From: Fremontodendron californicum | Lineage: Eukaryota > Streptophyta > Magnoliopsida > Malvales > Malvaceae | Length of the DNA: 64,000 nt | Reading direction: 5' to 3' | Assembly: GCA_030761205.1 (NCBI GenBank) | Contig: JAULJL010000035.1 | Coordinates: 18,455,001-18,519,000, forward strand | Notes under the pieces: generated by a model | The model's input: the letters and a program-made list of their open reading frames with translations, nothing else | What the model was told of the DNA's origin: nothing | Databases searched by the model: none | Position numbers and translations under genes: made by a program | Shown: piece after piece, positions 1-12,023 of the stretch | How positions within the stretch are numbered: the first letter of the stretch is position 1 | How the letters are laid out: every line of letters starts with the position of its first letter

Positions 1-753
1 CAGTGGTTATGATTTTTTTTAGATAAACCTTAGACCAAGTTTAAGAGTTTTACGTTTAAATTTCTTTATTTTCATTTATTTTAATTAATTATTAATATTT
101 AAATAATTTCACTAGAGTTAAATTGAATTAGAAAGTATATTTGGTGAGAATGAGTATATAATAACAATTACATGTCTTTAAAAAAATGATGTGGCATTAT
201 TTTGTTAATGTCTAAAAATTTCACTTCTTAAGATAATGATCCTAAATCTGCTTCTATAGACAATCCTTTCTAAAATCCATCAACTCTCTCATATATCAAC
301 AACAAAGAAAGCCTCAATCTTTAGATCCAACTACTATCTTGCCGCTATCGTTCCACCGATAACCTGAACATGTTGTCTGTGCTCATTTGCATCGATCACA
401 ATAGCCAATCACGATAGCCAATCTAAGCCTAGGCTTTGAATTTCTTGGTGTCTCAGCGAATGCCTAGTCAATTGCCTCTAGACTTTGTCAACCTCCATTA
501 CAACCTCTTCTATAAAGGTGAAAATGGAGGAGCTTAGGAAGGAGTCAGAGATGAACTCATTATAAGCAAGGTAAGGGTTGAGTCATGTGATGAAGGAAGT
601 TTGAGACAAGAAAAACGACAATGGTGGTAGATGGTGGTGGTAGTTGAGGGAATGACATCAACCAACAACTTCAAAATTGCAAGTTGCAGAATATACAAAT
701 TTAAAATTTATTTTTTTCTCTTACTTTCTAAATTTTGGGATTTTATTTGCAAG
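1..753. other. Unassigned AT-rich flank left of the LINE
   Basis: No convincing gene, RNA or repeat is visible. A short reading frame at 677-862 begins at TTG, has no recognisable domain and runs through the LINE target site, so it is not called. The stretch matters mainly because it holds the left copy of the LINE target duplication at its right edge (754-767). Confidence 0.5.
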
Positions 754-767
754 GAAATTTGGGTTTG
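754..767. repeat. Left LINE target-site duplication
   Basis: Fourteen bases, GAAATTTGGGTTTG, are repeated exactly at 6551-6564. The bases just outside the match differ on both sides, so the repeat is 14 bp. This length is normal for LINE insertions primed by nicked target DNA. Confidence 0.75.
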
Positions 768-1657
768 AAAATTTCCCTTTACACTTGTTGCAAAATTTTC
801 TTTCTTTGTTGAGCTTCTGCCCTGCATCAATCACCTTCCCTCTCTCTTTCCCTGGTGTTTGAAGAAGGAAAGAAAGGAGGTGAACAACAACAACCATATT
901 ACTTTAAACCCAGAAAATAAGAGATTCTCCTTATTCAGAGAATGGGTTTTGTTTGTTTCTTTTGGCTTTGCCGGAGTTCAAAGTGAAGGAGTTTATTGGA
1001 GGTTTTTTCTGAGAGGAAAAAAGGGGGGGCCATGCTGATAATCAGCGAAGCAGAATCCTTTTCTTTCTTTTCGTTTCCTTTGCTTCAGATCTCGTATGGT
1101 CATACACTGGAGTTTGAGTTTTGCAGGGGTTGAATAGTTAACAACTTTGGATTGTTCCAGATCTGGTATCCCTTAAACCAGATTTAGTTTCGTCTTTGCT
1201 CCAGCCAAAGTCAGCAAGAGGACCCAGAACTCTTCTCCTTTCTTTCTTTCTGGTTGCCGCTACATCTCAGCATCTCTGCTTCCAGTTCTGGCCGGGCTCA
1301 ATTGAGACTTCTTTCGTTTTAAAACGAAGCTACTTTAAGTCTCGCAAATCAGCTAGGATAGATTTGGTCACCGAAGTTTATTTTCGACTTGGATTGGGAA
1401 GGATTCTGGTTCTCAAGGTGCCCATCTTAGAAACAAAGGACTAGATCTGGTCGCTAGCACACCAGATCGGCACTGGTAGTGCCAGATCTGGTCCCTGGCG
1501 CTTCAGATCTTGGCTGCCAGTGTCCGACTCTGACCGCTGGTGCACCAGATTGGTGTTTCAAGCTACTGTTTTTTGGGTGCTGATGCTCTGATCTGCGCAA
1601 AGTCATTATCTGGTTCAAAAGAATTTCTGTGTACCTATCACCGGGTTTCTAACTGCC

Positions 1658-3013
1658 ATGGAAATAAGTGCAACCTCCTCAAGCTCAATAAAGACAGTTA
1701 GAGGTTCTGAGTTTCAGCAAGAAGGATCAAGAGAGCTCAGCAATGGTGATTTTCCTCCTCTCCAATCACGGGAGAAGCAGAGGGGAAAAGCATTGATGCC
1801 AGCTGGGGAGGAGTTAGTTATAACTAACTCTGCTGATGTGGCTTCTCATGATTGGAGAAAATTATTCTCAGCTACGACTGATCAAACACTTCAATTCTTT
1901 CCCCCAAACAGACTTGATGGACGGTTTACTGTGAAACCACCTGCAGAGGTCTTCGATGAGGGGGCTCAACAATGGCAGAACTCGATTGTGGCACAATTTA
2001 TTGGGAGAGCACCAAATTTTAGCCTATTCCAAAGACTTGCAAGCTTACTTTGGGGAAAGGCAGGTGAAGTTACGGTGCGACCAGCAGGACCAAACCTGTA
2101 TATCATTCAACTTCCTTCTCCAGAGGTTAGGGATTGGGTGCTGGAACATGGTCCATGGCATATACAGAACAAGCCTATCATTGTCCGGAAATGGGAACCA
2201 GGTATTAAATCCTTGGAATTTTTGATGGATAAATTGCCAATTTGGATTCACTTGGGGAATGTCCCGCTTGAACTGTACACCAATAGGGGCCTAAGCTACA
2301 TTGCTAGCGCTGTAGGAAACCCCCTTTATATGGACAAAATTACTGCTGGAAAACAGAGATTAGCTTATGCTAAGGTCTGTGTAGAAATTGATGTAGGGAC
2401 TGACATCCCACAGACTATAGAGGTTGAGATGCAGGATGGCTCTCTAATCTCTATCTCGGTGGTTATTCCCTGGATGCCTCAAAAATGTACTTATTGTGGT
2501 ACATTTGGGCACTCTGAGAAGACCTGCACAGTCATGGCTAAGAAGGCTAGTGCAAAGGTATGGATACCTAAGAGGAAGGAACCCCCTGAGGTGATTGCAG
2601 GACCAGTGGATCTCACTGAGTCCATTAGGGAAGAGGAAGAACAAAGGAGAAGGGGGAAAGAAGTGGCTCCTACTGACAATGACACAGTCGGGAGGGCAAA
2701 TGATCAGGTATTTGATAAGGGATTTGAGGCAAAGAAGTCCCCTCAAGGAAGAGCAGGCTCAGTAAATAGATTTGCAGTCTTAGAATCAGGGGATGAAAAT
2801 GAAGAAGCCATGCAAATGGAAGAGGACTCTGAACCAAAAGGGGAAGGTAAGATATGTTACTCCCCCAGAAAACCAAGAGCAGCTGTAGCTGGGGTAGCAG
2901 ATTTGATGAAAAACCTTAAAAATAGGAGGAAAGGGCCATTTGATAAGGGAAGGAAGTCAGTGAGAACAGTGGTGACTGTTCCTGGAGGTCAATCTTCAAC
3001 AAGCCAATCCTGA
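1658..3013 (+). CDS. LINE ORF1 protein: DUF4283 plus CCHC zinc knuckle
   Basis: This 451-residue frame starts at a real ATG. It matches the usual plant LINE ORF1 plan: a variable N-terminus, a DUF4283 RNA-binding-like region (roughly residues 90-240, including the GPWHIQNKPIIVRKW stretch), then a zinc knuckle with C277, C280, H285 and C290, and a Lys/Glu-rich tail. In this family the protein is thought to coat LINE RNA as a chaperone. The frame is fully open here although ORF2 is broken. The TGA at 3011-3013 overlaps a CTG at 3010 in the ORF2 frame. That CTG may replace an ancestral ATG, giving an ATGA-like ORF1/ORF2 junction; this is inference. Confidence 0.85.
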   Translation: MEISATSSSSIKTVRGSEFQQEGSRELSNGDFPPLQSREKQRGKALMPAGEELVITNSADVASHDWRKLFSATTDQTLQFFPPNRLDGRFTVKPPAEVFDEGAQQWQNSIVAQFIGRAPNFSLFQRLASLLWGKAGEVTVRPAGPNLYIIQLPSPEVRDWVLEHGPWHIQNKPIIVRKWEPGIKSLEFLMDKLPIWIHLGNVPLELYTNRGLSYIASAVGNPLYMDKITAGKQRLAYAKVCVEIDVGTDIPQTIEVEMQDGSLISISVVIPWMPQKCTYCGTFGHSEKTCTVMAKKASAKVWIPKRKEPPEVIAGPVDLTESIREEEEQRRRGKEVAPTDNDTVGRANDQVFDKGFEAKKSPQGRAGSVNRFAVLESGDENEEAMQMEEDSEPKGEGKICYSPRKPRAAVAGVADLMKNLKNRRKGPFDKGRKSVRTVVTVPGGQSSTSQS

Positions 3014-6000
3014 ACATTCTCGTGTGGAATGGTCGAGGGCTAAATTGCCCTATGAAGCAGAAAGCAGTGGTTAGAAGGATACAATTACTGAAGATTGAAG
3101 TGGTTTGTCTCTTGGAGACAAGAGTAAAGCAACACAACATGCAACCTATCATTGACAAATGGTTTAGTGGCTGGCATATGTTAACAAATTACACTGAAGC
3201 ATACAATGGAAGAATTTGGATGCTTTGGAAGGACCATTTAAATCTTGGGTTGATGGGAAGAACAGATCAGTCCATTACTTGCCAGATTTCTCAGACTGGT
3301 TGCAGGTTCTATCTAACTACTATCTATGGGAAGAATGAAGGTATTGAAAGGAGGAAGTTATGGGCCCACCTGACATCCCTACAGAGCTCTATATCTGATG
3401 AGCCATGGCTGCTTGCTGGGGACTTCAATGTGGTCAGTCATCCTGCAGAAAGCTCAACATTTAATGGAAATCAGACCATCACATCTGATATTAGAGAGTT
3501 CCAGAATTGCATGCATCAGTTATCCATTGATGATCATGCTTATGTTGGCCCTCCATTTACATGGTCCAACCACCAAGAGGCACACTTGGCAAAGAAATTG
3601 GATAGAGTTATGGTTAATGGAGATTGGTTCCCCCTCTTCCCTAATTCCTATGTGGAATTCATTCCCCCTGAGGTGTCAGATCACTGTGCTGCACTTATAA
3701 ATCTGAACAAGGCTAGAGTCTCCCTTCCTAAGCCATTTAAGTTCTTCAACTTCTGGACTCGACATCCTGAGTTCAAGGCCATTGTTGAGAAATCCTGGAG
3801 AGAGGAAGTCTCGGTTCCCCCATGTCCAAACTTCACCAAAAGCTCAAGAGGCTTAAGCAAGTACTTAGAAAGTTCAACTTTAATCAGTATGGGGAGATCT
3901 CATTGAAGGTAGCAGCAAAACGAAAGGAACTTGAAGCAGTTCAGCTGGCAGTGTTATCTGATCCTACAGCTGATCTAATAGCACAACAGTCAATTTTGAT
4001 TAAAGAGTTCCAAGAGCTCAGTGCTGCTGAAGAAAGCTACTTCAGGCAAAAATCCAGAATAGGATGGATTCAAGAATGAGACCAAAACACTCGGTTCTTC
4101 CACAAGATGATGGCTGCAAAGCAAAGTTGTAATTCCATAAGATCCCTCACAGATGCCAAGGGGAACAAATTGGAAACTTTCCAGCAAATCTCCAATGAAG
4201 CTGTTGGATTCTTTCAGAACCTTATTGGCACAGCTGACACTAGGGTCACAGGATGCCTTCCTAATATTTTAACTGAGCTTCTCCAAGCTTCAGTTGCTGA
4301 GGAGGAGAAATTGTCCTTAACAAGGCCAATCACCAGAGAAGAGATCAAAGCCACAATGTTTTCACAGAACGGTGAAAAGGCACCTGGCCCAGATGGATAC
4401 ACAGCAAAATTCTTCCAGGAAACATGGACCATTGTGGGGAATGATGTCTTGGAAGCAATACAATCTTTTTTCGATACTGGGAACCTGCTGCCAGCATTCA
4501 ATGCAACCATTATCACATTAGTGCCTAAATGTAAGAATCCAAGCAATATCAAAGAGTTCAGACCAATTGCTTGTTGTTCAGTGATCTACAAGTGCATCAC
4601 TAAAAATCTTGCCAATAGGCTTAAGCAGTTGCTCCCTTCGATTGTTAGCCAAAGCCAATGTGCATTTATACCGGGCAGGTGTATAAATGACAATGTGTTG
4701 CTGGCCCAGGAGCTAGTGAGAGGTTATGGCAGGGCCTCTTTGTCACCTAGATGTGCACTCAAGATTGATCTACAGAAGGCCTTTGATTCCCTTAGCTGGA
4801 ATTTTGTCCTGGCTGTCTTAGCAGCTTTAAATTTTCCTGAGAAGTTTATATGTTGGATCAGGAACTGCCTCACCACTCCCAGATTCTCCATCTCCATCAA
4901 TGGGGTTCTGGCAGGGTACTTCAAAGGAGCCAGAGGAGTCAGGCAAGGGGACCCTCTATCACCTTACCTTTTTGTGTTGGCCATGAATGTGCTATCAAAA
5001 CTGCTGGATGCAGCAGTCAAGCATGGGATCTTTGCCTTTCATCCCAAGTGTAAAAGGATAAACCTCACCCACCTATGCTTTGCTGATGATCTCCTAATAT
5101 TCTCCAAAGGAAGTTTGGACTCAGTGATTGGAATTCAACACACCCTGCAGCTTTTCTACTCATTTTCTGGGCTTCAGATTAACAGTGGGAAAACAGAGAT
5201 CTTTTCTTCAGGAATCCAAAGAGTTGAATTGGATTCTATCCAAGAAATCTCGGGATTCAAATTAGGCTCTCTTCCAGTCAGGTACCTTGGTGTACCGTTG
5301 GTGACGAGGAGGTTGACAGAGAAGGACTGTGAGCCATTGCTGGGCAAAATCCTAGCAAGAATCAATGGATGGGCAGTGAAATGGCTCTCCTATGCAGGAA
5401 GGCTACAACTCATCCAATCGGTGCTTTTTAGCCTACAAAACTACTGGTGTAGGCAATTTATCTTGCCAAAGCAAGTTCTGAAGAAGATCTCCCAGATATG
5501 TGCTTGTTTCTTCTGGAAAGGGAAGGGGGGATCAGCAAAGGGAGCTAGGGTGAGCTGGAGGCAAATCTGTATGCCAAAAGCTGAAGGGGGATTGGGACTC
5601 AAAGATTCCATATCATGGAATCAGGCATGCATGATGAAAAATCTATGGGCCATCCTAATATCAGCAGGATCATTGTGGATTGCTTGGGTCCAGGCTTATG
5701 TGCTGAAGGGAAGGGATGTCTGGCAAATCCCTGTCCCTGAGAGTAGCAGCTGGGCATGGAAGAAGTTAATGAAATTAAGGCATAAGATTCAGCAACTTCC
5801 AGCACAGCAGGGAGGAAACAGATGGCCATTTCCAGAAAACAATTATGATGTAAGAGCTGTATGGAATGCACTCAGACCAAGAGCAGAAAAGGTGGCATGG
5901 CATAGGTTGGTATGGTCTCCACACCTCATTCCCAGACATGCGATTATATCCTGGATGGCAGCACTGAACAGGCTGCCAACAAAGGAGAAAATTGCATCAT

Positions 6001-6419
6001 GGGGGCTTACAGTGGATGAACTGTGTGTTCTATGAAAAGAGGAGAAAGAAACTCGTGATCATCTCTATCTGGGATGCCCTTACTCTGCATCTATATAGCA
6101 GCAAGTGCTTCTGAGCTCCAAGGTCAGGAGGAAAGTGAAAGGATGGGAAGAGGAAGTGAAATGGGCTACTAGGAAGCTGAAAGGGAAAGCACTGATCACT
6201 ATAATTCTAAGAATGGCATGGAATGCATTTGTATATGAAGTGTGGAGAGAAAGAAACAACAGAATCTTCAAGAAGATTGAAGAACCCTCATCAAAGGTGC
6301 TGGAAAGAATCAAGGATTCGGTCTCTATAAGATTAAAGGGGCTACGTTGTATTGCAGCTGATTCAATCAATGTCGAGCTATGCAATGGTTGGAACTTGAA
6401 TTCTGATATGTTTGTTAGA
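3010..6419 (+). pseudogene. LINE ORF2: endonuclease, reverse transcriptase, zinc finger; broken
   Basis: The EEP endonuclease lies at about 3022-3710, with WNGRGL, LLETRVK, AGDFN, KLDRV and SDH motifs. A frameshift follows in the C-run near 3810-3825, after which the protein continues in another frame. A TGA at 4077-4079 replaces the usual Gly before DQNTRFFH. The reverse transcriptase (4107-6035) has AFIPGRCINDN, DLQKAFD, GVRQGDPLSP and the catalytic FADD near 5080. A second stop (TGA at 6033-6035) sits where the RVT zinc finger normally has Cys, and a TAG near 6100 replaces a likely Trp; the frame then stays open to about 6420. The enzyme would nick target DNA and copy LINE RNA, but this copy is dead. 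Confidence 0.85.
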
Positions 6420-6550
6420 TAGAATTGGTTGTTATGGTTTGTTTCCTGCTATGTTGTAAATGGTTCTTTTGTAGCAGCTATGCTGCTATGTTGTAAACAG
6501 TTTGTAGCAGCTATACTGCTTCTTGGATAATAAAACTTACAAATTATCCA

Positions 6551-6564
6551 GAAATTTGGGTTTG
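6551..6564. repeat. Right LINE target-site duplication
   Basis: This is the second copy of GAAATTTGGGTTTG, directly after the A-rich LINE 3' end. Confidence 0.75.
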
Positions 6565-7069
6565 TTTAGCAATTGTGATAATTAAGAATTTAGGATGAAG
6601 AATGTGATTATGGTAATTTTATGATAACAGAGATAAGGATTGACAATAAAAAAAGAGCAATTAGGATGAATATTTGATGAATTGGTTCTATTCGCATGTA
6701 AAAGAGTTATGACAAAATAAATTATTGATTTGTTTTTTCAATCTTCCTGGTTTTCGATTTTGAGGTTTTGGTAGTGGGTTTATTTTTTTGTTTGATGGAA
6801 TTTTAATTAATAAATTTAGATTAATTAATTAATTAGAGATTTTATATTTTAAAATTACACATGTGACCATTTGTCATGCCATGTAGCCATCTCTCTTGTC
6901 AAATGTGTAAAAAAAATTTATGTTAGCATTCTTTTTTAACATTGCTCATTTTTCTGGCCCGTGTCTGTCAAACACATTGATAAATCCTTATTTGTTGCAA
7001 CTTGAAAATGTTGGATCCTTAATAAACTCAAATAAAAGCTTTAATCTTGGGTTTGGTCCCAAATTGAGC
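6565..7069. other. AT-rich spacer
   Basis: No reading frame, RNA gene or clear repeat is visible between the LINE target duplication and the start of the AT-rich tandem repeat. Confidence 0.5.
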
Positions 7070-7950
7070 ATTTAGCTATTTTGGTAACATTAGAAATAAG
7101 TTTTGTAACCTTAATAATTTTGATAACTTTTGTAATAGTTTTGGTACCTTAGATAAAATTTGGTAACCTTTGGTATAATTTCAATAGCTTTTTTTTATAA
7201 TTTTGGTAACTTTTGATATGATTTTGAGGTATCTCTTGATATAATTGTGGTAACCTTTGATATAGTCTTGGTAACCTTTGATATAATTTTAAAAACCTTT
7301 GTAAAATTTTTGATAACCTTTAGAATAAGTTTGATAACATTTCTAATAATTTTGGTTAAATTTGATATAATTTTGATAACATTTGTAATAATTTTGACAA
7401 TTTTTGGTATAATTTTGGCAATCTTTGAAATACTTTTGGTAACCTTTGATATAATTTTGATAACCTTGATATAGTTTTGATAACATTTGATATAATTTTG
7501 GTAACATTTTATATAATTTTGGTAACATTTGATATAATTTTGATAACCTTGATATAGTTTTGATAACATTTGATATAATTTTGGTAACATTTTATATAAT
7601 TTTGGTAATTTTTGACATAATTTTGGTAACATTTTATATAATTTTAGTAACTTTTAATATAATTTTGTTTACATTTGATATGATTTTGACAACTTTTTGA
7701 TAACTTTTGATACAATTTTGTTAACCATTGATATAATTTTGGTAACCCTTAATATAAGTTTAGTAACCTTTGGTATAATTTTGGTAACCTTTCATATAGT
7801 TTTGATAACTTTTGAGATAATTTTAGTAACCTTTGATAATTTTGTAATAATTTTAACATTTTTAATAGTTTTAGTAACTTTGATATAATTTTGATAACAA
7901 TTTTAATAATTTTGATATCATTTGATATAATTTTATACCAAAATAAAAAA
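7070..7950. repeat. Degenerate AT-rich tandem repeat (unit about 20-26 bp)
   Basis: Dozens of diverged copies of a unit resembling TTTTGGTAACATTTGATATAA follow one another. A higher-order duplication is visible: a block of about 70 bp at about 7458-7527 is repeated almost exactly at about 7541-7610. The unit is poor in stop codons in some frames, which creates long spurious frames on both strands (for example 7195-7632 on the minus strand). Those frames encode only Ile/Lys/Thr/Phe-rich low-complexity peptides and are not genes. Confidence 0.85.
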
Positions 7951-8269
7951 AAAAACCTAATATACAAATTTACCAAAATATATATAATAGTGAATTATAT
8001 ATATTAAAGTAAATAATATTGACTTATTATATCATCTACATGCAAAACACGCGTAGTATAAATTAGTTATTCTAAAAAGAAAAAAAAATCAATTGATTTT
8101 ACTTTACTTAAAATATCCATGAAATAAATCAATATGTACAATAATTTATGCATATTTTTATCCATCAATTTTGACTTATTTTCATTTTCCCTTTGCATTT
8201 TGAAATTTCTTGCTATGTACTCGATACTTGGTTTTTATTTCTCTTCAATATAAATATATATTATAAATC

Positions 8270-8825
8270 GGTTAAAGTATCTAAGTAGTTCCTGTACTAT
8301 AGGCAAGAATGTATTTTAGTCTTTGTACTATAGAAGTAAGTAATTTAATTTTTATACGTTTAAAATTAATGCAAATAAGTAAAATTGGTAACAGTGTTAA
8401 TGGAAAATCGTCTAAATGCTGACATGTGGATATGTGAAACTGACATAATAGATGATTTGAAAAAAAACTATGATGTGTCAAATTTTTTTACACAGGTGAA
8501 ATTTAGAAACTGACAGAATAGATGACTTCGAAAAAAAAAATGATGACATGTTTTTGCGGGCAAGGAAGAGATTTGGGTTAAAAAATTATGTTTTTCTAAA
8601 TTTTACTGGAGTAAAAAAAATTTGACACGTCATAATTTTTTTCCAAGTTATCTTTTCTGTCAGTTTCGCATGTCCATGTCAAGAAGGTTTCACATTAACA
8701 CTGTTACCAGTTTTACTTTTTTGCACCAAATTCAAACGTACAATGATTAAATTACTCACTTCTATAGTATAGGGACTAAAATGCACTTTTGAGTATAGTA
8801 CAATGACTATTTAAGTACTTTAACC
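8270..8825. mobile_element. MITE with long terminal inverted repeats, probably Mutator-derived
   Basis: The left end, GGTTAAAGTATCTAAGTAG, reads inverted at the right end as an imperfect copy, and the inverted match extends for more than 200 bp on each side. The sequence ATTATAAATC lies immediately outside both ends (8260-8269 and 8826-8835). A duplication of about 9-10 bp with long inverted repeats fits a Mutator-like MITE. No coding capacity is visible. The family call is inference from duplication length. Confidence 0.75.
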
Positions 8826-8835
8826 ATTATAAATC

Positions 8836-9284
8836 AAACACTAAAACAAAGGGAATATTGGTTTAAGTTTATGTTGATGACATTTCTGAAGTTGGAATGT
8901 TGCCAAAACACCAACCAAGCTGAATTCCACTATGTCTTGAACTAGCTAAGGACAATTTAAAAGTTTTGGCAGAAGAGCTACCACTTCTCATGCCAGCTAG
9001 TAATTCCAAGACATAATATGTATTTTCTCTTTGCATTTTTTCTAAGATCCAAACAGAAATAGCTTAAATTGTACCTCAGACCATTTTGTAATAAATCTTA
9101 TGTCTGCATCTTAAGTCAATTTTCTGTTCTTTCAACATCATCCCAAGTTGTGAATATCCACTAGTTTATGCAACTAAGCTTTGCAACAAGAACATAGTAA
9201 ATGCTGGCTTTGGAGGCTTTTGTTTGTTGGCGAGATTAGCAAAGTAATAAATAAATTCCTATTATTCCTACTACATTCACCGCC
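8836..9284 (+). other. Upstream region of subtilase copy 1
   Basis: No coding sequence is visible. The part from about 9186 to 9240 (AACAAGAACATAGTAAATGC, then GGCTTTGGAGG) resembles 36221-36290 upstream of subtilase copy 2, so promoter sequence seems to have been duplicated with the gene. Confidence 0.5.
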
Positions 9285-9292
9285 TATATAAA
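9285..9292 (+). promoter_or_regulatory. TATA box of subtilase copy 1
   Basis: TATATAAA lies 52 bp before the start codon at 9344. Subtilase copy 2 has the same motif about 66 bp before its ATG. Confidence 0.6.
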
Positions 9293-11511
9293 CCCCATGT
9301 TTGCACACTGGCCAGTCTATCAGCAAACATCAGAAACTCTCCAATGGCAATCCAGACTTCTCTTTTTTCATGGCTCATGCTAATCAGCTTTGCTTTCAGC
9401 ATGCTTGTAATTAACTGCCATGGGGCATCCGAATCCAATGATCGAAAGGCACAAAAGCCTCTTCTGCATTTATTCTTACTTATTTCTATACATAAATATA
9501 CATATACAAACTCATATATATTTATATACAATTTCTCAAAAGGCCTTTGCATTTCAATTCTGATCCCATATTAAATTAATAGGTCTAGAGTAATAAACTA
9601 TCGTGCTTACAGTATCATAGAGTTTGAAACTATAGCAAACTTTTGAGTGTTCAAAAAGAGTGGTACATTGAATGTTTAAAATGGTTAATTGATTAATTTG
9701 TTGAATCAGGTCCATATTGTATACATGGGTGACCTTCCGAAGGGTGAATTTTCTGCAGCAACTCTTCACAATAGCATGCTAGAAAAAGTTGTCGGTAGGT
9801 TTGTCACACTTTTAATTAATCTAGCAATCGTTGAGAAACATGCCAGCATGGTTAATAATTACTCAGATTGACTAAGATTCGTCTAAATTTAAATTTAACA
9901 GTGGTGCATCAGACTTATTGCTACACAGCTACCAAAGGAGTTTCATTGGCTTCGCTGCCAAGTTGACTAAGGAAGAGGCAGAGACACTGGCTGGTCTGTT
10001 ACCATCATTCCTTAAGAAATTATCAGAATAGAATTTAGATTAATGCAAATGAAAGTCTCATCCTTACTGATGATAATTGAATTTTGTTTCTTTCAGGGAT
10101 GGAAGGGGTTGTTTCTGTTTTCCTAGACAAAAGAAGAAGCTCCATACAACAAGGTCATGGGATTTTATTGGCTTCTCCCAACATTCTAGACGAACGACCT
10201 TAGAAAGTGACATTATCGTAGGAGTACTTGACACAGGGATTTGGCCTGAATCTGAAAGTTTTAATGATAAAGAATTCGGTCTACCTCCGAAGAAATGGAA
10301 GGGCACTTGTCAAACGTCATCTAATTTCACTTGCAACAAGTAAATATAATACAACATAACCTTAGAAAAAACATATAGAAAATCTGTTTGTTATTAACAA
10401 AATTTTCAATCTCATGATTCAGTAAAATAATTGGGGCAAGATACTACCGAGCTGGTGGGAATTATCGTTCAGAGGATTTCCAGTCACCAAGAGATTCAGA
10501 AGGCCATGGGAGTCATACTGCATCAATAGCTGCAGGTGACATTGTTAGCAAGGCAAGCTTATTTGGCTTTCGCGAAGGGACAGCTCGTGGAGGAGTTCCT
10601 TCAGCTCGCATTGCTGTGTACAAAATTTGTTGGTCCGATGGATGTTTTGGGGAAGACATTCTTGCAGCATCTGATGATGCCATTGCTGATGGAGTTGACA
10701 TAATCTCCCTTTCAGTTGGAGGGTTCTTTGCTTTGGATTATTTACGCGATTCAATTGCTATTGGAGCTTTCCATTCAATGAAGCATGGAATTTTAACATC
10801 GAATTCAGCTGGTAATTCGGGTCCTTATTATGGCTCTGTTGTAAACCTTTCTCCTTGGTCTCTCTCAGTAGGTGCTAGTACCATAGACAGAAAGTTTGAA
10901 ACTAAGGTGATGTTGGGCAATGGTAAAGTTTTTAAGGTAAGCAGGCTTGTTAATTTCCTGTTATTTTACAGAAAGATAAGGATTTTTTTTCACAAATTTA
11001 GTTGCATTAACTCTTTCCATGTTTGGATAGAAAACCAACTGCAACAATAATTAGGAGTACTGAGGAAAAGGATGAACTCGCACCATATGTAGTTTCATTT
11101 TCATCAAGAGGACCTAATATTATTTCATTTGACATTCTCAAGGTAAATTAAAGGATTCTCTAATATTATTAATGCCTTGATCACTTTTCATAGTTGTGAC
11201 TTTTTGATTATATTGCAGCCTGATATAACAGCACCTGGAGTCGACATTTTAGCAGCATGGTCAAAAGCTACAACCGTGACAGGAGTTGAAGGCGATAAAA
11301 GAGTAGTTCCATACAATATAATCTCTGGGACATCGATGTCTTGCCCGCATGCGACAGCAGTAGCGGTTTATGTCAAATCATTTCATCCAACATGGTCCGC
11401 TGCTGCTATTAAATCTGCTCTAATGACAACAGGTATACGAATTTCATAGTTGCTGTGAGTTCTTTTGGCACTCCTAGAAGAAATCAATTTTGAATCAAAC
11501 ATGGTTTCATA

Positions 11512-12023
11512 TAGACATGTGCAAGGTCCGTCCAATATTTGAAAGGATTTAAATAAAAATATTAAATTTAGAAAATAAGATTGGACAAAAAAAGAGACCG
11601 GTTTAAAAAATAGACCGGGTCTTGGCTCCAACATTCAAGACCCGAACTTGATCCGTTTTCTAATTAAATAAAATATATTTATATATATATATTATGTAAT
11701 TTATGTCATATATAAATTAAATATATATAATATTATAGTGTAAATATTAAAAAATATGTTAAGTTGTTTATGTTTAAAAACTGAATAAAAGAAAATTATT
11801 TAAAATTACTAAAGATTAAATAAAAAATAATATGTTTTTTTTAAAAAAAAATTAGAAAAAAATAATATGAGCCGCCTAAACGGGTTTGGATTATCCATTT
11901 ACAAATATGAACGGGTTTGGACAAAATTTGAAGCTCATGTTTCTGACCAAACCGGGCTTGACCGAACATATTTAGTTGATACTATACATAAGCCTGACCG
12001 GATTCGGTCCATGGACACCTCTA
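11512..12023. mobile_element. hAT-like MITE in an intron of subtilase copy 1
   Basis: The element begins TAGACATGTGCAAGGTC and ends with the approximate inverse, GTCCATGGACACCTCTA. The flanks carry an almost identical 8-bp repeat: GTTTCATA at 11504-11511 and ATTTCATA at 12024-12031. Short imperfect ends with an 8-bp duplication fit the hAT superfamily. The interior is AT-rich, with several CGGGTTTGG-like segments, and has no coding capacity. Confidence 0.6.

Larger units (their letters stand above)
768..6550 (+). mobile_element. Full-length, inactivated LINE (plant L1-like non-LTR retrotransposon)
   Basis: The element has a 5' leader of about 0.9 kb, ORF1 (1658-3013), and ORF2 with endonuclease, reverse transcriptase and a C-terminal zinc-finger region, followed by a short AT-rich tail. 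It is flanked by a perfect 14-bp direct repeat, GAAATTTGGGTTTG, at 754-767 and 6551-6564. I read this as the target-site duplication, and it sets the ends given here. No long poly(A) tail is present; the 3' end is only A-rich. ORF2 carries one frameshift and three in-frame stops, so this copy cannot make an active protein. The exact 5' end rests on the target duplication alone. Confidence 0.82.

Noticed and set aside
677..862. Small plus-strand frame at the left edge
   Set aside because: TTG start, Phe/Leu-rich, no domain, and it crosses the LINE target duplication boundary.
7195..7976. Long open frames on both strands (for example 145 codons at 7195-7632 minus)
   Set aside because: They lie in the AT-rich tandem repeat, encode only low-complexity Ile/Lys/Tyr or Ile/Thr/Phe sequence, and arise because the repeat unit lacks stops in those frames.
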